Counted from the first letter of the stretch, positions 46,013 to 55,558 are shown. The stretch is 64,000 nucleotides of DNA from Candidatus Krumholzibacteriota bacterium (GCA_034520215.1 JAXHNR010000001.1:1509512-1573511); one strand, 5' to 3'. Numbers and translations are program-made. The notes: generated by a model not told the origin, from the letters alone.

Positions 46013-46131
46013 GGGCTGCGGATCAGCGGCGGGAGAGGCGGCGAGCTTGCTCGCAAGGCCTACCGACCGCTGCATGCGCATGATGGCCGGCGCGCAGCGA
46101 CGGACAGAATGCGGATGGAAATCCGCAGCCC
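46013..46131. repeat. GC-rich, hairpin-dense spacer with terminal inverted repeats
   Basis: Arms GGGCTGCGGAT (46013-46023) and ATCCGCAGCCC (46121-46131) are perfect inverted repeats about 100 bases apart. Between them lie a palindrome GCGAGCTTGCTCGC (46041-46054) and a stem GCGGAT-GGAA-ATCCGC (46111-46126). The region is strongly GC-rich while the gene to its right is AT-rich. It could be a degenerate recombination site, a small mobile element or a structured RNA. Confidence 0.5.
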
Positions 46132-46216
46132 GATGGCGCGGCGCTGAGCGCCTCCAGCTATCAAAATCTCATTTAGATATTCATCATTCATAAATTCCTA
46201 ACTCGCGAAGCGTCCG

Positions 46217-46288
46217 CCCCAACGATTGAACTCACTGGTTTTTATGTAGCGCAGCGGAGTAAAAATCCAGTGCAGTGATTTGTTATGT
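46217..46288 (-). other. attC-like integron recombination site
   Basis: On the minus strand, directly after the stop of the 1070-residue gene, the site starts ACATAAC (R''-like) and ends GTTGGGG (R'-like). A 12-bp stem (CACTGGTTTTTA at 46233-46244, paired with TAAAAATCCAGTG at 46260-46272) has one unpaired base, the extrahelical base typical of attC. The R boxes deviate from the GTTRRRY/RYYYAAC consensus at one position each. A truncated integron integrase lies 3.4 kb away, which supports the call. Confidence 0.5.
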
Positions 46289-46297
46289 GTTTTATTA

Positions 46298-49200
46298 CTA
46301 TTCAGATTTATTCAAAATTTTTAATATTGGGGCCTCTGAATTACCTTTAGGTATTATAAGTCTATCATTTCCTTTAATAACAACTCTATCTAAATCATTT
46401 TCGCCAATTTCCCAAGCCTCTTTTATTATCAAAGTTGTCTTTAGTATACTACTGTCGAAGAACGGTTTGATTTCATTGCCACTATGAGAAAGTTTTGCAG
46501 GATACAGCTTATATTTCTTCATAGTATTAAAAAGCCCTATCAAATTATTCAAGTTTTCAGGGCTATTTGGATTCATTTCATGAATTCTTGATGCTACAGC
46601 AAAAAAATTCTGGTTTGATTGAAGTAAATTATTGGTTTCTATGTTTGCACTTATATGAACTCGATACCAATAGGGGTTACTCTCATCAACTCCTTTAATT
46701 ATTGTAATTCTAATCAAATCTAATTTATCTTCTCTGCCGAACTTATTAATCCATTTGTCAAATATTTTTCGACCTGCATCAGCATTTTCGTAAGTTAGAA
46801 TTATTCCTAACCCTTCCTGTGGACGCAACAAAAATCCAAATCCATTCCATTTGGCTTTATCCCACAAAGGCACATCAATAACGGAATGTATCTTTATTTC
46901 GTCATGCCTGGCCTTATCAATATCCTTTTTATGAAAGTCTTTTTCCACCTTTTTAATATCGTAATTGTAGGAAATAGGAACTTTCCGTTTAAAGATATAT
47001 TCCTTTGGTTTTACATATTTTTTCCACTCATAAAATAATAATTTGGGCGCCTCTCCCAATAAATTTATGATAAAATTTCTATGCTCAATAATTAAAGATA
47101 AACGTTCGTGGATTTCTTCCTTTTTAAATAAATTTGATACAAAATGTTCAATGTCTTTTGCTATAAAATGTTTTACAAGAATATCAGTGATTATTTTCAA
47201 AATTGAATCCCAAATAAGACTTCTATTCTCCATTTTAATATTAAAACTGTTTACAGATATATTATATTCATCATCCAATTCATTATACTCATATTCTAGG
47301 CCATTAATTTCTTTAACGCTTCTAAGATTGATAGTGACATTCTCGGTATATGACATAAGTTCGTTCATTGAAGTAGCAAAGAAACCTTCTAAGAAAGCAA
47401 GTAATGTTTCAGCCGCTAATAATATTTCTATATCTTTTGAAAATTTGATCAGAAAATTGCACCCAAGAATGTTTGAAGACAAATGAAGTTCATCTTCTGA
47501 CATAAAAATAGTTTGGTGTAACATTTGCTCAACAAATGGTTGATTTGCAATTATTTTAAAAAATCGATCCAAGTCTTGCTCATTATTTATATCATCATAA
47601 TCATCTATTATTTTATCTATATGACCTAATTTATACAAAACTGTATTATACGATGAATACAACTCTAATTTTTCCAATAAATCTGGCAGATACTGAAGCT
47701 CTTCTATATGTGCCGTGTCTGTGTGTAGAATTCTTGTTGAAAGACAACCATCAATCAATGCATCAAAAGGAATATCCTCTTTATTTTCACTCTCGATATT
47801 TCTTGCACGATTCAATATAGAAAGTGTTTCATACCAAGTGAATAATGAAGGTAATCTCCCTATGAAAAGTTCATTCTTAATAATTTCTTCGAGGCTTTGA
47901 TAGATTCTCTTGTTTAGATTTCCACTTTCAGATATAGATCTAAATGAAAGAGCGCAGACAGAGATGTAGCAATTATTCGAGGCCCAGATTAACCCTAATT
48001 CTCTGTAAGCCATACCTAATCCGAGCAAAACAAGACACATTCCATCTTTTGATTCTTCTTTTGCAAGCTTCATTACTGCTTTGCCAAAATAGACAATACT
48101 TTCCTTGTAGTACTTTGCATTTAATTTTTGAACGCCTCTCCTAACAAATATCTCACCGGATGCTAATTCAGAATATCTCTTTTCTGATAGCTCTGCCAGA
48201 TTGTCGATCAACTTATCATATTCTGTATCGTCTGGGAAAATGCCACCAAATTCTTCAATGATTTGCTTAGTACTTTCGAAAGGATAATCTATAAATGATC
48301 TACTTTGCAGTAGAATATCTGAGAGTGTTCTGAAATAATCGGTAGGATTTTCTCTTTTATGAATGCAATGTGTTAATTCCAGTAATGTTTTATAAGTTTT
48401 AGCCGTTAATGCGGAATTTGGTTTTTGATCATAATTTTCAAATTCTGATAAGATATTTATTATTTCGACCCTCTCGTATTCAATATTAATTTCATAATCG
48501 GTCAGAGTACAAATTGCATTCAAAGATAGAGCATTTAATAGGTTAAAAAGATTGAAATATAGTTCAACATTAGAGATATCGGGATTTTTCGATACATATT
48601 TTTTTAGACTTTTGAAGTCTTCGACAAAAAGAGGGTAGTCATCATACCAATTCAAATATGTCCAAGCTCTTTGATAGTATATCCTTATCCATTGCTTGGG
48701 ATTGTTAACCTTCTTACAAAAACGAAAAGCTCTGTCAAACTTTCCTTCAACCTCATCTCGCGGCTTTTCCAGCATTCTTGATAATATTGCCGTTTCAAGT
48801 GCATCTTCTACTAATTGAAAGTCATACTCAAAATATCTATCTGGGTTTGTTATATTCTGTTCAAGTTTTTCAAGTTCTTCCAATCTAAAGGAATCGTTTG
48901 CTCCGAGTTGTTTTTCTTTGCTTTTGTAGGTATTTGAAAGATTTAAAGAATCGACAGCAACATCAGTAATGTCGTTATTGTAAATATGTTCTAAAATCCA
49001 CTCCCCATCAATTATAACGACTTCAATATCAAATTTTTTTCCAAACTCATCTTGGGCATCTTTTTTCTTTTTACTTGAAACCAATTGATTAGTCATAAAA
49101 TATACACGAGTATAGTCTCGTTTAGTTTCAACTATTTTTTTTATGTCTCCTTTAGCTTTTCCTTTCCATGCTTTTTTAGCACTGATTGCAAAACCCCATT

Positions 49201-49510
49201 TTTCATCTTTATTCCATCCATTTTCTGGTACAAACCATCTGTCAGAAATTAGTGGTGAAACGGGATAAGTTTCAGAATCTGTTTTGCCATCACCACCACC
49301 CGTCGGACCAACCTGCGGAACCAAATTAGGAGTTATGAATTTTTCTGCGAGCCTTCTACATAATGTCTCAAACTCATCTTGTTTCTGATTTGTTGATATT
49401 TTACTTAATTCGTATGCTAAAACTTCTCTGGGTAATACGGCTTCATCAATAATTTTAGAGTCTGAAAAATACTCAGGTCTCCTCATTTTATAGAATTCAG
49501 ATAGTTTCAC
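46298..49510 (-). CDS. large hypothetical protein with nuclease-like N-terminal domain, candidate defence protein
   Basis: A 1070-residue cytoplasmic protein. The first 190 residues look like a PD-(D/E)xK restriction-endonuclease-type fold: helix FETLCRRLAEKFI (48-58), GGGDGKTDSE (71-80) with acidic residues, strand GFAISAKKAW (106-115) with the candidate Lys, then VYFMTNQ and IIDGEWILEHIY. The remainder is long, helical and repeat-like, as in TPR or sensor arrays. There is no Walker A motif. The gene is far more AT-rich than its neighbours. It ends at an attC-like site and lies near an integron integrase remnant, so it may have come in as a very large cassette. I cannot assign a family name; a nuclease-plus-sensor defence protein is my best guess. 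Confidence 0.75.
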   Translation of the reverse strand: MKLSEFYKMRRPEYFSDSKIIDEAVLPREVLAYELSKISTNQKQDEFETLCRRLAEKFITPNLVPQVGPTGGGDGKTDSETYPVSPLISDRWFVPENGWNKDEKWGFAISAKKAWKGKAKGDIKKIVETKRDYTRVYFMTNQLVSSKKKKDAQDEFGKKFDIEVVIIDGEWILEHIYNNDITDVAVDSLNLSNTYKSKEKQLGANDSFRLEELEKLEQNITNPDRYFEYDFQLVEDALETAILSRMLEKPRDEVEGKFDRAFRFCKKVNNPKQWIRIYYQRAWTYLNWYDDYPLFVEDFKSLKKYVSKNPDISNVELYFNLFNLLNALSLNAICTLTDYEINIEYERVEIINILSEFENYDQKPNSALTAKTYKTLLELTHCIHKRENPTDYFRTLSDILLQSRSFIDYPFESTKQIIEEFGGIFPDDTEYDKLIDNLAELSEKRYSELASGEIFVRRGVQKLNAKYYKESIVYFGKAVMKLAKEESKDGMCLVLLGLGMAYRELGLIWASNNCYISVCALSFRSISESGNLNKRIYQSLEEIIKNELFIGRLPSLFTWYETLSILNRARNIESENKEDIPFDALIDGCLSTRILHTDTAHIEELQYLPDLLEKLELYSSYNTVLYKLGHIDKIIDDYDDINNEQDLDRFFKIIANQPFVEQMLHQTIFMSEDELHLSSNILGCNFLIKFSKDIEILLAAETLLAFLEGFFATSMNELMSYTENVTINLRSVKEINGLEYEYNELDDEYNISVNSFNIKMENRSLIWDSILKIITDILVKHFIAKDIEHFVSNLFKKEEIHERLSLIIEHRNFIINLLGEAPKLLFYEWKKYVKPKEYIFKRKVPISYNYDIKKVEKDFHKKDIDKARHDEIKIHSVIDVPLWDKAKWNGFGFLLRPQEGLGIILTYENADAGRKIFDKWINKFGREDKLDLIRITIIKGVDESNPYWYRVHISANIETNNLLQSNQNFFAVASRIHEMNPNSPENLNNLIGLFNTMKKYKLYPAKLSHSGNEIKPFFDSSILKTTLIIKEAWEIGENDLDRVVIKGNDRLIIPKGNSEAPILKILNKSE

Positions 49511-49719
49511 TTATTACCTCGATTTTCCACACATAACTACTATATATATTGTTTCTTCATAATAAACTTTTATCTTCCAAACTGTCTATATATACCTCGG
49601 AGTTATTTCCTTATTCCCACCGTAACAGTCTATTCAGCCAAAACTTACAATATTATTCCTTTTCAATTAAAGGTGATATGAAGTTTATCGATAATACCTT
49701 GTCTCCTTTTATGCCTCTG

Positions 49720-50151
49720 CTACAGTGTATCCACAGGACTACGGACACCCTTGCCCCCTCGATTCAATACATGGGTGTAGATCATCGTCGTTCTAACATC
49801 TTTGTGTCCTAATAATTCCTGAACCGTCCGGATGTCATACCCGGACTCTAGCAGGTGTGTGGCAAATGAATGACGCAGGGTGTGGCAGGTAGCATGCTTA
49901 TTTATCCCTGATTTTAGCGATGCTTCACGTACTTCCTTCTGGATGAGGGATTCGTGCTTATGATGGCGCCCCTGTTCACCGGTGCGTGGATCTGTCCATC
50001 TATGCTCCTGGGGAAATACAAACTGCCATTTCCACTCAGTTGCCGCATTAGCGTACTTTTTTCCAAGAGCATAAGGCATGGCTACTCGCCCGTATCCCTC
50101 AGCAATATCACGCTGGTGGATACGGCGCACTTGCTCCAGATGTCTTTGAAT
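49720..50151 (-). pseudogene. integron integrase (IntI), C-terminal remnant
   Basis: About 143 codons match the C-terminal half of integron integrases. The IntI-specific segment [17 protein letters not shown] is followed by HHKHES, and the recombinase boxes [20 protein letters not shown] and [18 protein letters not shown] are intact, including the catalytic Tyr. The N-terminal half with the first Arg box is missing: the similarity stops at about 50151, where an IS91-like transposase fragment on the other strand begins. It is therefore inactive. It is transcribed toward the cassette-like genes, the reverse of the usual integron layout. The 209 bases between it and the 1070-residue gene are AT-rich, and I see no clear attI in them. 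Confidence 0.85.
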
Positions 50152-50156
50152 ATCTA

Positions 50157-50940
50157 GAAAAGCAATAACCCCTGCTATGGTTGTGGTAAAACACACCCAT
50201 GGAGAAGGGGTAAGATTTCATCCTCATCTCCACACCCTGCCCGCAGCAGGCGGCTGGGATGAAGAGAGAGCCTGGCGCCCCCTGCCCTCCTGCAACCATA
50301 GCGTGCTTCGTGAACTTTTCCAGATAGAGGTCTTCCGCTTCCTGAGAGAGCGGGAACTCCTGAGCAGGGAACGTATGGAAATGATCCTCTCGCCAAAGCC
50401 ATTCGGGGTTTAATGTTCATATCTCAGAAGCGATCCAGGCAGGTGACAAAGAGGCACTCACCCGGGTTGCCAGATATATGATGAGGAGCCCCGTAGTAAT
50501 CTCACGACTAATCTATCACAGAGAAGCACAGAAGGTGAGGATTAAAAAGCGTAATACCGCTGGCAGTGATGAGATCGTCCTGGATGTACTTTATTTTATC
50601 GCCAGGCTTTCGGCCGCAAATCCCGGATCCCCATGAGAGGATTGTCTTATACTACGGCCCATACTCGAACGCCTTCGGCAGGCGCAGGGTGTTGGGAAGT
50701 AAAGAAGAGCTGACACCGCCGGCAAAAGGCTTCTCGAGATCAGGTGAGAGTGAATACAGCAAGTCAAGACAGTTGCGCTGGGCTAAGCTGATAGCTAAAG
50801 TCTGGAAAAAGGACCCCCTTCTCTGCAAAAAATGCTGAGGGGAAAATGAGGATTATTTCATTTATCACCGATCCGGCGGTAATTGATAAGATCCTGCGGA
50901 CGCTTTGGCTGGAATTATTGCGATCAACCTCCTCCCCGTT
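50157..50940 (+). pseudogene. IS91-family-like transposase, C-terminal part with several frameshifts
   Basis: Three frames together give the C-terminal half of an IS91-like (Y2, putative transposase) protein: [17 protein letters not shown] with FHPHLHTLP, then HSGFNVHISEAIQAGDKEA and RYMMRSP, then IPDPHERIVLYYGPYSNAF and KVWKKDPLLCKKC, with MRIISFITDPAVIDKIL at the end. Frameshifts fall near 50397, 50608 and 50838. The N-terminal half is missing, and the 5' break adjoins the truncated integrase, so this insertion probably cut intI. Confidence 0.8.
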
Positions 50941-51170
50941 ATCATCCTCCATCCCAGCTCTGCAGTTCGCCGCTCTGCTGAAACCGTGCAGTTCAGTGTA
51001 AAACGTGTTATTTCCTGAGAGGAATCAGGCTAAATATATTCTGATTCGGCCTTATCCCCCCCAAACTACAGCAAATTCTGCTTTAAGAACCCGGAGCACG
51101 GCCAAATTAAACCTCTCATATTATGAATAATTTTTTCCGTATCCCCTTAAAAAACATGCCCCAGCGTAGA
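50941..51170. other. intergenic remainder after the decayed transposase
   Basis: About 230 bases without a supportable gene between the transposase remnant and the terminator at 51171. It may hold the end of the IS91-like element, but I could not define its terminus. Confidence 0.5.
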
Positions 51171-51203
51171 AAACGGCTGTCACAATGCATGTGACAGCCG
51201 TTT
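51171..51203 (-). terminator. terminator hairpin after the lipoprotein gene
   Basis: A perfect 13-bp stem (AAACGGCTGTCAC and GTGACAGCCGTTT) with a 7-base loop. On the minus strand it is followed by a short T-run (TTTTC), fitting a rho-independent terminator for the lipoprotein gene ending at 51263. Confidence 0.75.
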
Positions 51204-51262
51204 AGTATCGATCTCATATATCTGCAGTCAGTTACAATCGACCGGCTGCAATTCACAGCTAA

Positions 51263-52102
51263 CTATCGATTCAGCCCATACAATCCCTGAATGATTTCCC
51301 GGGGAGTCACATTAGGGGCAGCATCATCCTCTTTACCGACCGATTTGACCTTTGCGGTTACGGTTGGATCTACGTATACTCTTGTATAGTCATAACCCGA
51401 ATGGCTGTAGAGATAACCATTAGTTAATTCCCCCGTCCAGTTGCCATTGTAATTAGCCGGGTCGGGGCCGCACGTCGATAAAACGTAAACATAAAAGTAG
51501 TCTACGTTCTCGCCGGTGAATTCCGCCGGTACCGTATAGGTGGTATCTCTGGTGTATGTGTTATTATATTCCCACGACCCTGTGTATAGTTCTGTTCTAA
51601 TAGCGTAATATTCAGCATTCTCAACCTTATTCCAGACAACTTTAACCGTCGCCGATGTATCCACTGTTGTTCCGCTTGCCGGCGTTATTATTTCAGGTTC
51701 GTCATCATCATAATCCAGTATCTTGATATTACATGAACTGCTGAGCCCGCTTCCATACATCGAAACGCGCACACTGTCGCCTGACTCGTAATCCGAAGGA
51801 TCTTTACCTTCGTAGTAATATGCGTACCAGTACGGGTCAGCATAAGACCACCAATAGCTTTCATCCACATCGACCAGAGCCGTGTCAACCTTAATGGAGT
51901 CAATATCCGGATACCCTCCGCCTTGAACATGCATGTAAACGCCAAAATACAAACCATTCCCGGAATAAGTGTAAATCTCACCATTTGTAAATGTAGCCGG
52001 CCCAGATGTCGGCCCCGCGACTTCATCATCATCGCCGCAGCCGACGATAAACAGCGCCGCCATTACTACTAAAACCAAAAAAACTAACCGATTTTTAAGC
52101 AT
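51263..52102 (-). CDS. lipoprotein with fibronectin III-like domain
   Basis: A 279-residue exported lipoprotein. Signal and lipobox are ALFIVGC, with Cys at about 22, followed by an acidic linker (GDDDEVAG). Later parts contain EPEIITPASGTTVD, TVKVVWNKVENAEYYAI and DTTYTVPAEF, the pattern of a fibronectin III-like beta-sandwich. The rest is rich in Tyr and Trp. Function is unknown; surface or periplasmic binding is likely. A strong hairpin ends the transcript. A copy of the 43-bp repeat lies about 90 bases upstream. Confidence 0.8.
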   Translation of the reverse strand: MLKNRLVFLVLVVMAALFIVGCGDDDEVAGPTSGPATFTNGEIYTYSGNGLYFGVYMHVQGGGYPDIDSIKVDTALVDVDESYWWSYADPYWYAYYYEGKDPSDYESGDSVRVSMYGSGLSSSCNIKILDYDDDEPEIITPASGTTVDTSATVKVVWNKVENAEYYAIRTELYTGSWEYNNTYTRDTTYTVPAEFTGENVDYFYVYVLSTCGPDPANYNGNWTGELTNGYLYSHSGYDYTRVYVDPTVTAKVKSVGKEDDAAPNVTPREIIQGLYGLNR

Positions 52103-52195
52103 AACAACCCCTTCCCTTATCTAAGGTTCAATCTTCCAAGAACTCCTGATTATTTTATTTTTTTTCTATGGTTCATGTCAACATAAATGTGAATT

Positions 52196-52238
52196 TTGGA
52201 GTTTCCCCATTTTTCTAAGGGGAAGTGAGGTTTGTCTG
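52196..52238 (+). repeat. 43-bp direct repeat, right copy
   Basis: Same orientation as the copy at 43598-43640, with one mismatch. Here the inner arms pair over six bases (TTCCCC and GGGGAA). It lies between the divergent lipoprotein and hydrolase genes and marks the right edge of the accessory island. Confidence 0.85.
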
Positions 52239-52381
52239 AATAACAATTTCAACTACCCCGGGATTTTTATAAACAAACTCTCTCTACTCGGCGCGCGCGT
52301 TAACCTACCCGCAATCTCACGCAGAAAAGACTTTCCCGGCACAAAAAAACAGAGTAGTATCTTCTTCTGTAAGGGGGAGCT

Positions 52382-53299
52382 ATGACGCGCCGCAGGCGGA
52401 CAATAATAATACTCTGCATTATAACCTTCGTACTTGTATCCGGGATAATTCTTACCGGGATATGGCTTGAAACCCGCGATTTCCGTGATAATTTTTCCGC
52501 TATGCGGGGAGAGCTGGGGGAAATCGAAGAACTGGGGAAAGTGAGAAAAAACGGGTATACCTCGAAGTCAGTCGGAGCTCTAAGCAGCACCGGCATACCT
52601 TTCTCGGCAAGGATCAAAGTGCCGGAAAGAAGAAATAATCCTCTTGCCGCTTTGATAATACTGGGGGGACTAAGAACAGGCAAAGATATTGTGGATTATA
52701 TGCAAGGAACCCCCGGGATGATTATAATGGCGATCGATTACCCGTATGAAGGGAAAAAGGAAGATCTTTCCGCAATCGAGTTTATGCTGGCCCTTTCAGA
52801 TATTCGCAAAGCCGTACTGGAGACGCCTCCCGCTGTAATGCTGGGAGTAGATTATCTTCTCTCAAGAGATGACGTGGACCCTGAGATGATCACTCTGATA
52901 GGCGGAAGTCTCGGGGCTTTCTTCGTTCCTGCCGTTATGGCTTCAGACCCTAGGATAGACGCCGCGGCGATTCTATTCGGCGCGGGAGATCTTAAAGAAC
53001 TGATAAAGAACGAAATAGACCTGCCCTTTCCCCTGCCCTGCCTGGGTTCCTCTATAGCCTCTGTTCTCGTCTCTCCGGTTGAGCCGCTGAAGTATGTTGC
53101 CGGCATATCCCCCCGGCCCCTTTTGATACTAAACGGAAAAGCAGACCCGCGGATACCCGCCGAGCTCGCCATGAAGCTGCACGATGCCGCCGGGGAGCCG
53201 AAGACAGTTGCCTGGATCGACTGCGGACACATGGATGTAAAATCTGAGGAGTTTAACGAGAAGGTGGTCAGGGAGGTGCTGGGGTGGTTACAAAAATAA
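52382..53299 (+). CDS. membrane-anchored alpha/beta hydrolase
   Basis: A 305-residue protein with an N-terminal membrane anchor (IIILCIITFVLVSGIILTG) and an alpha/beta-hydrolase fold. The nucleophile elbow is GGSLGAFF (Ser at about residue 176), the acid is probably in NGKADPRIP and the histidine in DCGHMDV. It resembles dienelactone-hydrolase/prolyl-oligopeptidase-like hydrolases. The substrate is unknown. A GGGGGAG ribosome site lies very close to the ATG. Confidence 0.8.
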   Translation: MTRRRRTIIILCIITFVLVSGIILTGIWLETRDFRDNFSAMRGELGEIEELGKVRKNGYTSKSVGALSSTGIPFSARIKVPERRNNPLAALIILGGLRTGKDIVDYMQGTPGMIIMAIDYPYEGKKEDLSAIEFMLALSDIRKAVLETPPAVMLGVDYLLSRDDVDPEMITLIGGSLGAFFVPAVMASDPRIDAAAILFGAGDLKELIKNEIDLPFPLPCLGSSIASVLVSPVEPLKYVAGISPRPLLILNGKADPRIPAELAMKLHDAAGEPKTVAWIDCGHMDVKSEEFNEKVVREVLGWLQK

Positions 53300-53362
53300 A
53301 AGAGCAGGCAAAAACCCCTTAATTATGGTGTCTGCGTTTTTTTCTATATTGAAAGGAGTAAT

Positions 53363-55372
53363 TTGAAGGGTATAAAAAGCGAAAGATATTTTGAAAAATT
53401 CAAATTCATCGTCGAGAAGGAAAGAGAAGAGGAGATGAGGCGGCATGAAAGTGAAATCAGAAATCTCTCGGGCAGAGAACGTGAAGAAAAGGGGAGAGCC
53501 TTACTGAACCTCCGGGGGAAGAATCACCGAACGGGTCTAGGGGGAAAATATCTGATAAAATTCGTCCGGCAGAGGCAGGGAGAAATGCTGCCGCCGCACG
53601 AGATAAATATAGGCGACCTCGCTCTGTTAAGCAGAGGAAATCCACTTTCAAAGAACAATCTCTCAGCAACAGTTATTGAAAAGAGCAAATATTCCATAAC
53701 AGCGGTCTTTGACAACCCGCCGCCGAACTATCTGTATAAAAAGGGGCTCAGGATGGACCTCTACGTTAATGATATAACTTTCCAGAGAATGATAGAAGCC
53801 CTTGATACGCTTGCCGGCGGCAGGGGCAAGTTGTCAGAAATTCGCTCTAAACTGATCGGTGAAACAGAACTGTCCCCTTTGAAGAAAAAGAAGATAAAAC
53901 CATTCAACCGGGAATTAAACAGAGCTCAGATAGAGGCTTCTGAAAAGGCGTTATCCTGCGCCGATTTCTTTCTTATTCACGGCCCTCCGGGCACGGGCAA
54001 GACCGTAACCTGCATCGAGGTTATCAGGCAGGCTGTTATCGCGGGCGGAGAGACTGTATTAGCCGCGGCGGGTTCTAATGTTGCAGTTGATAATATATTA
54101 GAGAGACTTATAGAACACGAAGTAAACGCGGTGCGGATTGGTCATCCCGCCCGGGTAAATCCGGTTCTCAGAAAACACTCTCTCGATCTTATCCTGGAAG
54201 AAGATCCGCTCTACAGGAAATCCGTCATCCTCAGGGAAAAGGCAATGTCGCTTAAAGATAAACAGAATAAATACACACACCCGGGCGGAAGATGGCGGCG
54301 CGGGATGAGTAATACAAAAATAAGACAGCTCGCGGACCGAGGGGCTCGTAACCGCGGTGTCCCCGCCGGCAAGATAAAGGATATGGCGAAATGGCTCGAT
54401 ATCCAGGATGATATTGACAATCTGTTTACAGAGATCGACAAACTCGAGCAGAAAGCCGTAAGCGGGATATTAAACGGAGCTGATGTTGTCTGCGCTACCA
54501 ATTCAACCGCGGGGTCGGATGTTTTAAGCGGGAGACACTTCGACCTGCTCGTACTGGATGAAGCCACACAGTCGACTGAACCGGAGGCGCTCATTCCACT
54601 TGTAAAAGCCGACCGGGCTGTACTTGCCGGTGATCATAAGCAGCTGCCGCCTACTATCTTAAGCGAAGATGCCAGGAGACAAGGCCTCGGGAAATCACTT
54701 TTCGAGAGACTGCTCGAGATACACGGAGACAGGATCAGAGAGATGCTTAAGGTTCAATACAGGATGAATCAGGATATAATGGGCTTTTCTTCTAACGAAT
54801 TCTATTCGGGAAAACTGACCGCCCACCAGTCGGTAAAGAAATGGACACTAAGGGACCTCGGAGCAACTGCTCCCCGGAGCGAATTTCAAAGGTTTGTTTT
54901 TGACCCCGGCAGACCTGTCGTATTTATTGATACTACGGGTAAAGAAAGCAGAGAAGAAACTAGCAAAGACTCAAAATCTTTTTTCAACAGGTTCGAAGCC
55001 AAGCTGGCCGTGGATATAATAAAGACGGCCGCGGATACAGGTATCGACCATTATGATATAGGGTTAATCGCTCCCTACAAGGCTCAGACAGAATTCATAC
55101 GAAGCCTGATAAGCGATGAGAGAACCGAGATAAACACAGTCGACGGATTTCAGGGAAGAGAAAAGGAAGTCATAATCCTTTCACTTGTAAGGACCAACAA
55201 AGACGGTAATATAGGATTTCTTAAAGACTTAAGGAGACTGAATGTTTCCCTGACAAGGGCAAAGAAGAAGCTCATTGTAATCGGACATTCCCCCACCTTA
55301 TCCACTCATGAAAGTTACAGAAGACTAATCGATTACATCAAAGGGAAAAACGGATACTACCCTGCTGAATAA
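53363..55372 (+). CDS. superfamily 1 DNA/RNA helicase, IGHMBP2/Upf1-like
   Basis: A 669-residue SF1B helicase. An N-terminal OB-like region is followed by the helicase core: Walker A GPPGTGKT (about residue 208), motif Ia with AAAGSNVAVDNILERL, Walker B LLVLDEATQSTEPEAL, motif III LAGDHKQLPPTI, motif IV/V QYRMNQ and NTVDGFQGREKEVIILSLVR, and motif VI RRLNVSLTRAKKKLI. Members unwind DNA or RNA 5' to 3'. It starts with TTG 53363 behind AAAGGAG, with short spacing. It lies 60 bases after the hydrolase gene but has no clear functional link to it. Confidence 0.92.
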   Translation: MKGIKSERYFEKFKFIVEKEREEEMRRHESEIRNLSGREREEKGRALLNLRGKNHRTGLGGKYLIKFVRQRQGEMLPPHEINIGDLALLSRGNPLSKNNLSATVIEKSKYSITAVFDNPPPNYLYKKGLRMDLYVNDITFQRMIEALDTLAGGRGKLSEIRSKLIGETELSPLKKKKIKPFNRELNRAQIEASEKALSCADFFLIHGPPGTGKTVTCIEVIRQAVIAGGETVLAAAGSNVAVDNILERLIEHEVNAVRIGHPARVNPVLRKHSLDLILEEDPLYRKSVILREKAMSLKDKQNKYTHPGGRWRRGMSNTKIRQLADRGARNRGVPAGKIKDMAKWLDIQDDIDNLFTEIDKLEQKAVSGILNGADVVCATNSTAGSDVLSGRHFDLLVLDEATQSTEPEALIPLVKADRAVLAGDHKQLPPTILSEDARRQGLGKSLFERLLEIHGDRIREMLKVQYRMNQDIMGFSSNEFYSGKLTAHQSVKKWTLRDLGATAPRSEFQRFVFDPGRPVVFIDTTGKESREETSKDSKSFFNRFEAKLAVDIIKTAADTGIDHYDIGLIAPYKAQTEFIRSLISDERTEINTVDGFQGREKEVIILSLVRTNKDGNIGFLKDLRRLNVSLTRAKKKLIVIGHSPTLSTHESYRRLIDYIKGKNGYYPAE

Positions 55373-55558
55373 AGGAAACGTAGGGCAAGAATAAAAGGGA
55401 AAGATCTATTAATTCAGCTCAGCAGAGCAGACCGGAAAAACTCAGAATTAAAATAAGAATCAGATTGAAACCGGAAGTCCTGCCGGGTTAGAATGTAACA
55501 TATACAATCAGGGAAAATGCTCACACTTTCGATCAGGAAACGCCGATAGGAGCCAGTG

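Noticed and set aside
46298..49510. GPTGGGDGKT near residue 68-77 as a Walker A P-loop
   Set aside because: The first glycine of GxxxxGK[ST] is a threonine, and no Walker B or other NTPase motif follows. It fits the nuclease-like segment better.
51688..52032. 114-codon frame within the lipoprotein gene
   Set aside because: It is another frame of the lipoprotein gene, which has a signal peptide, a lipobox and a terminator.
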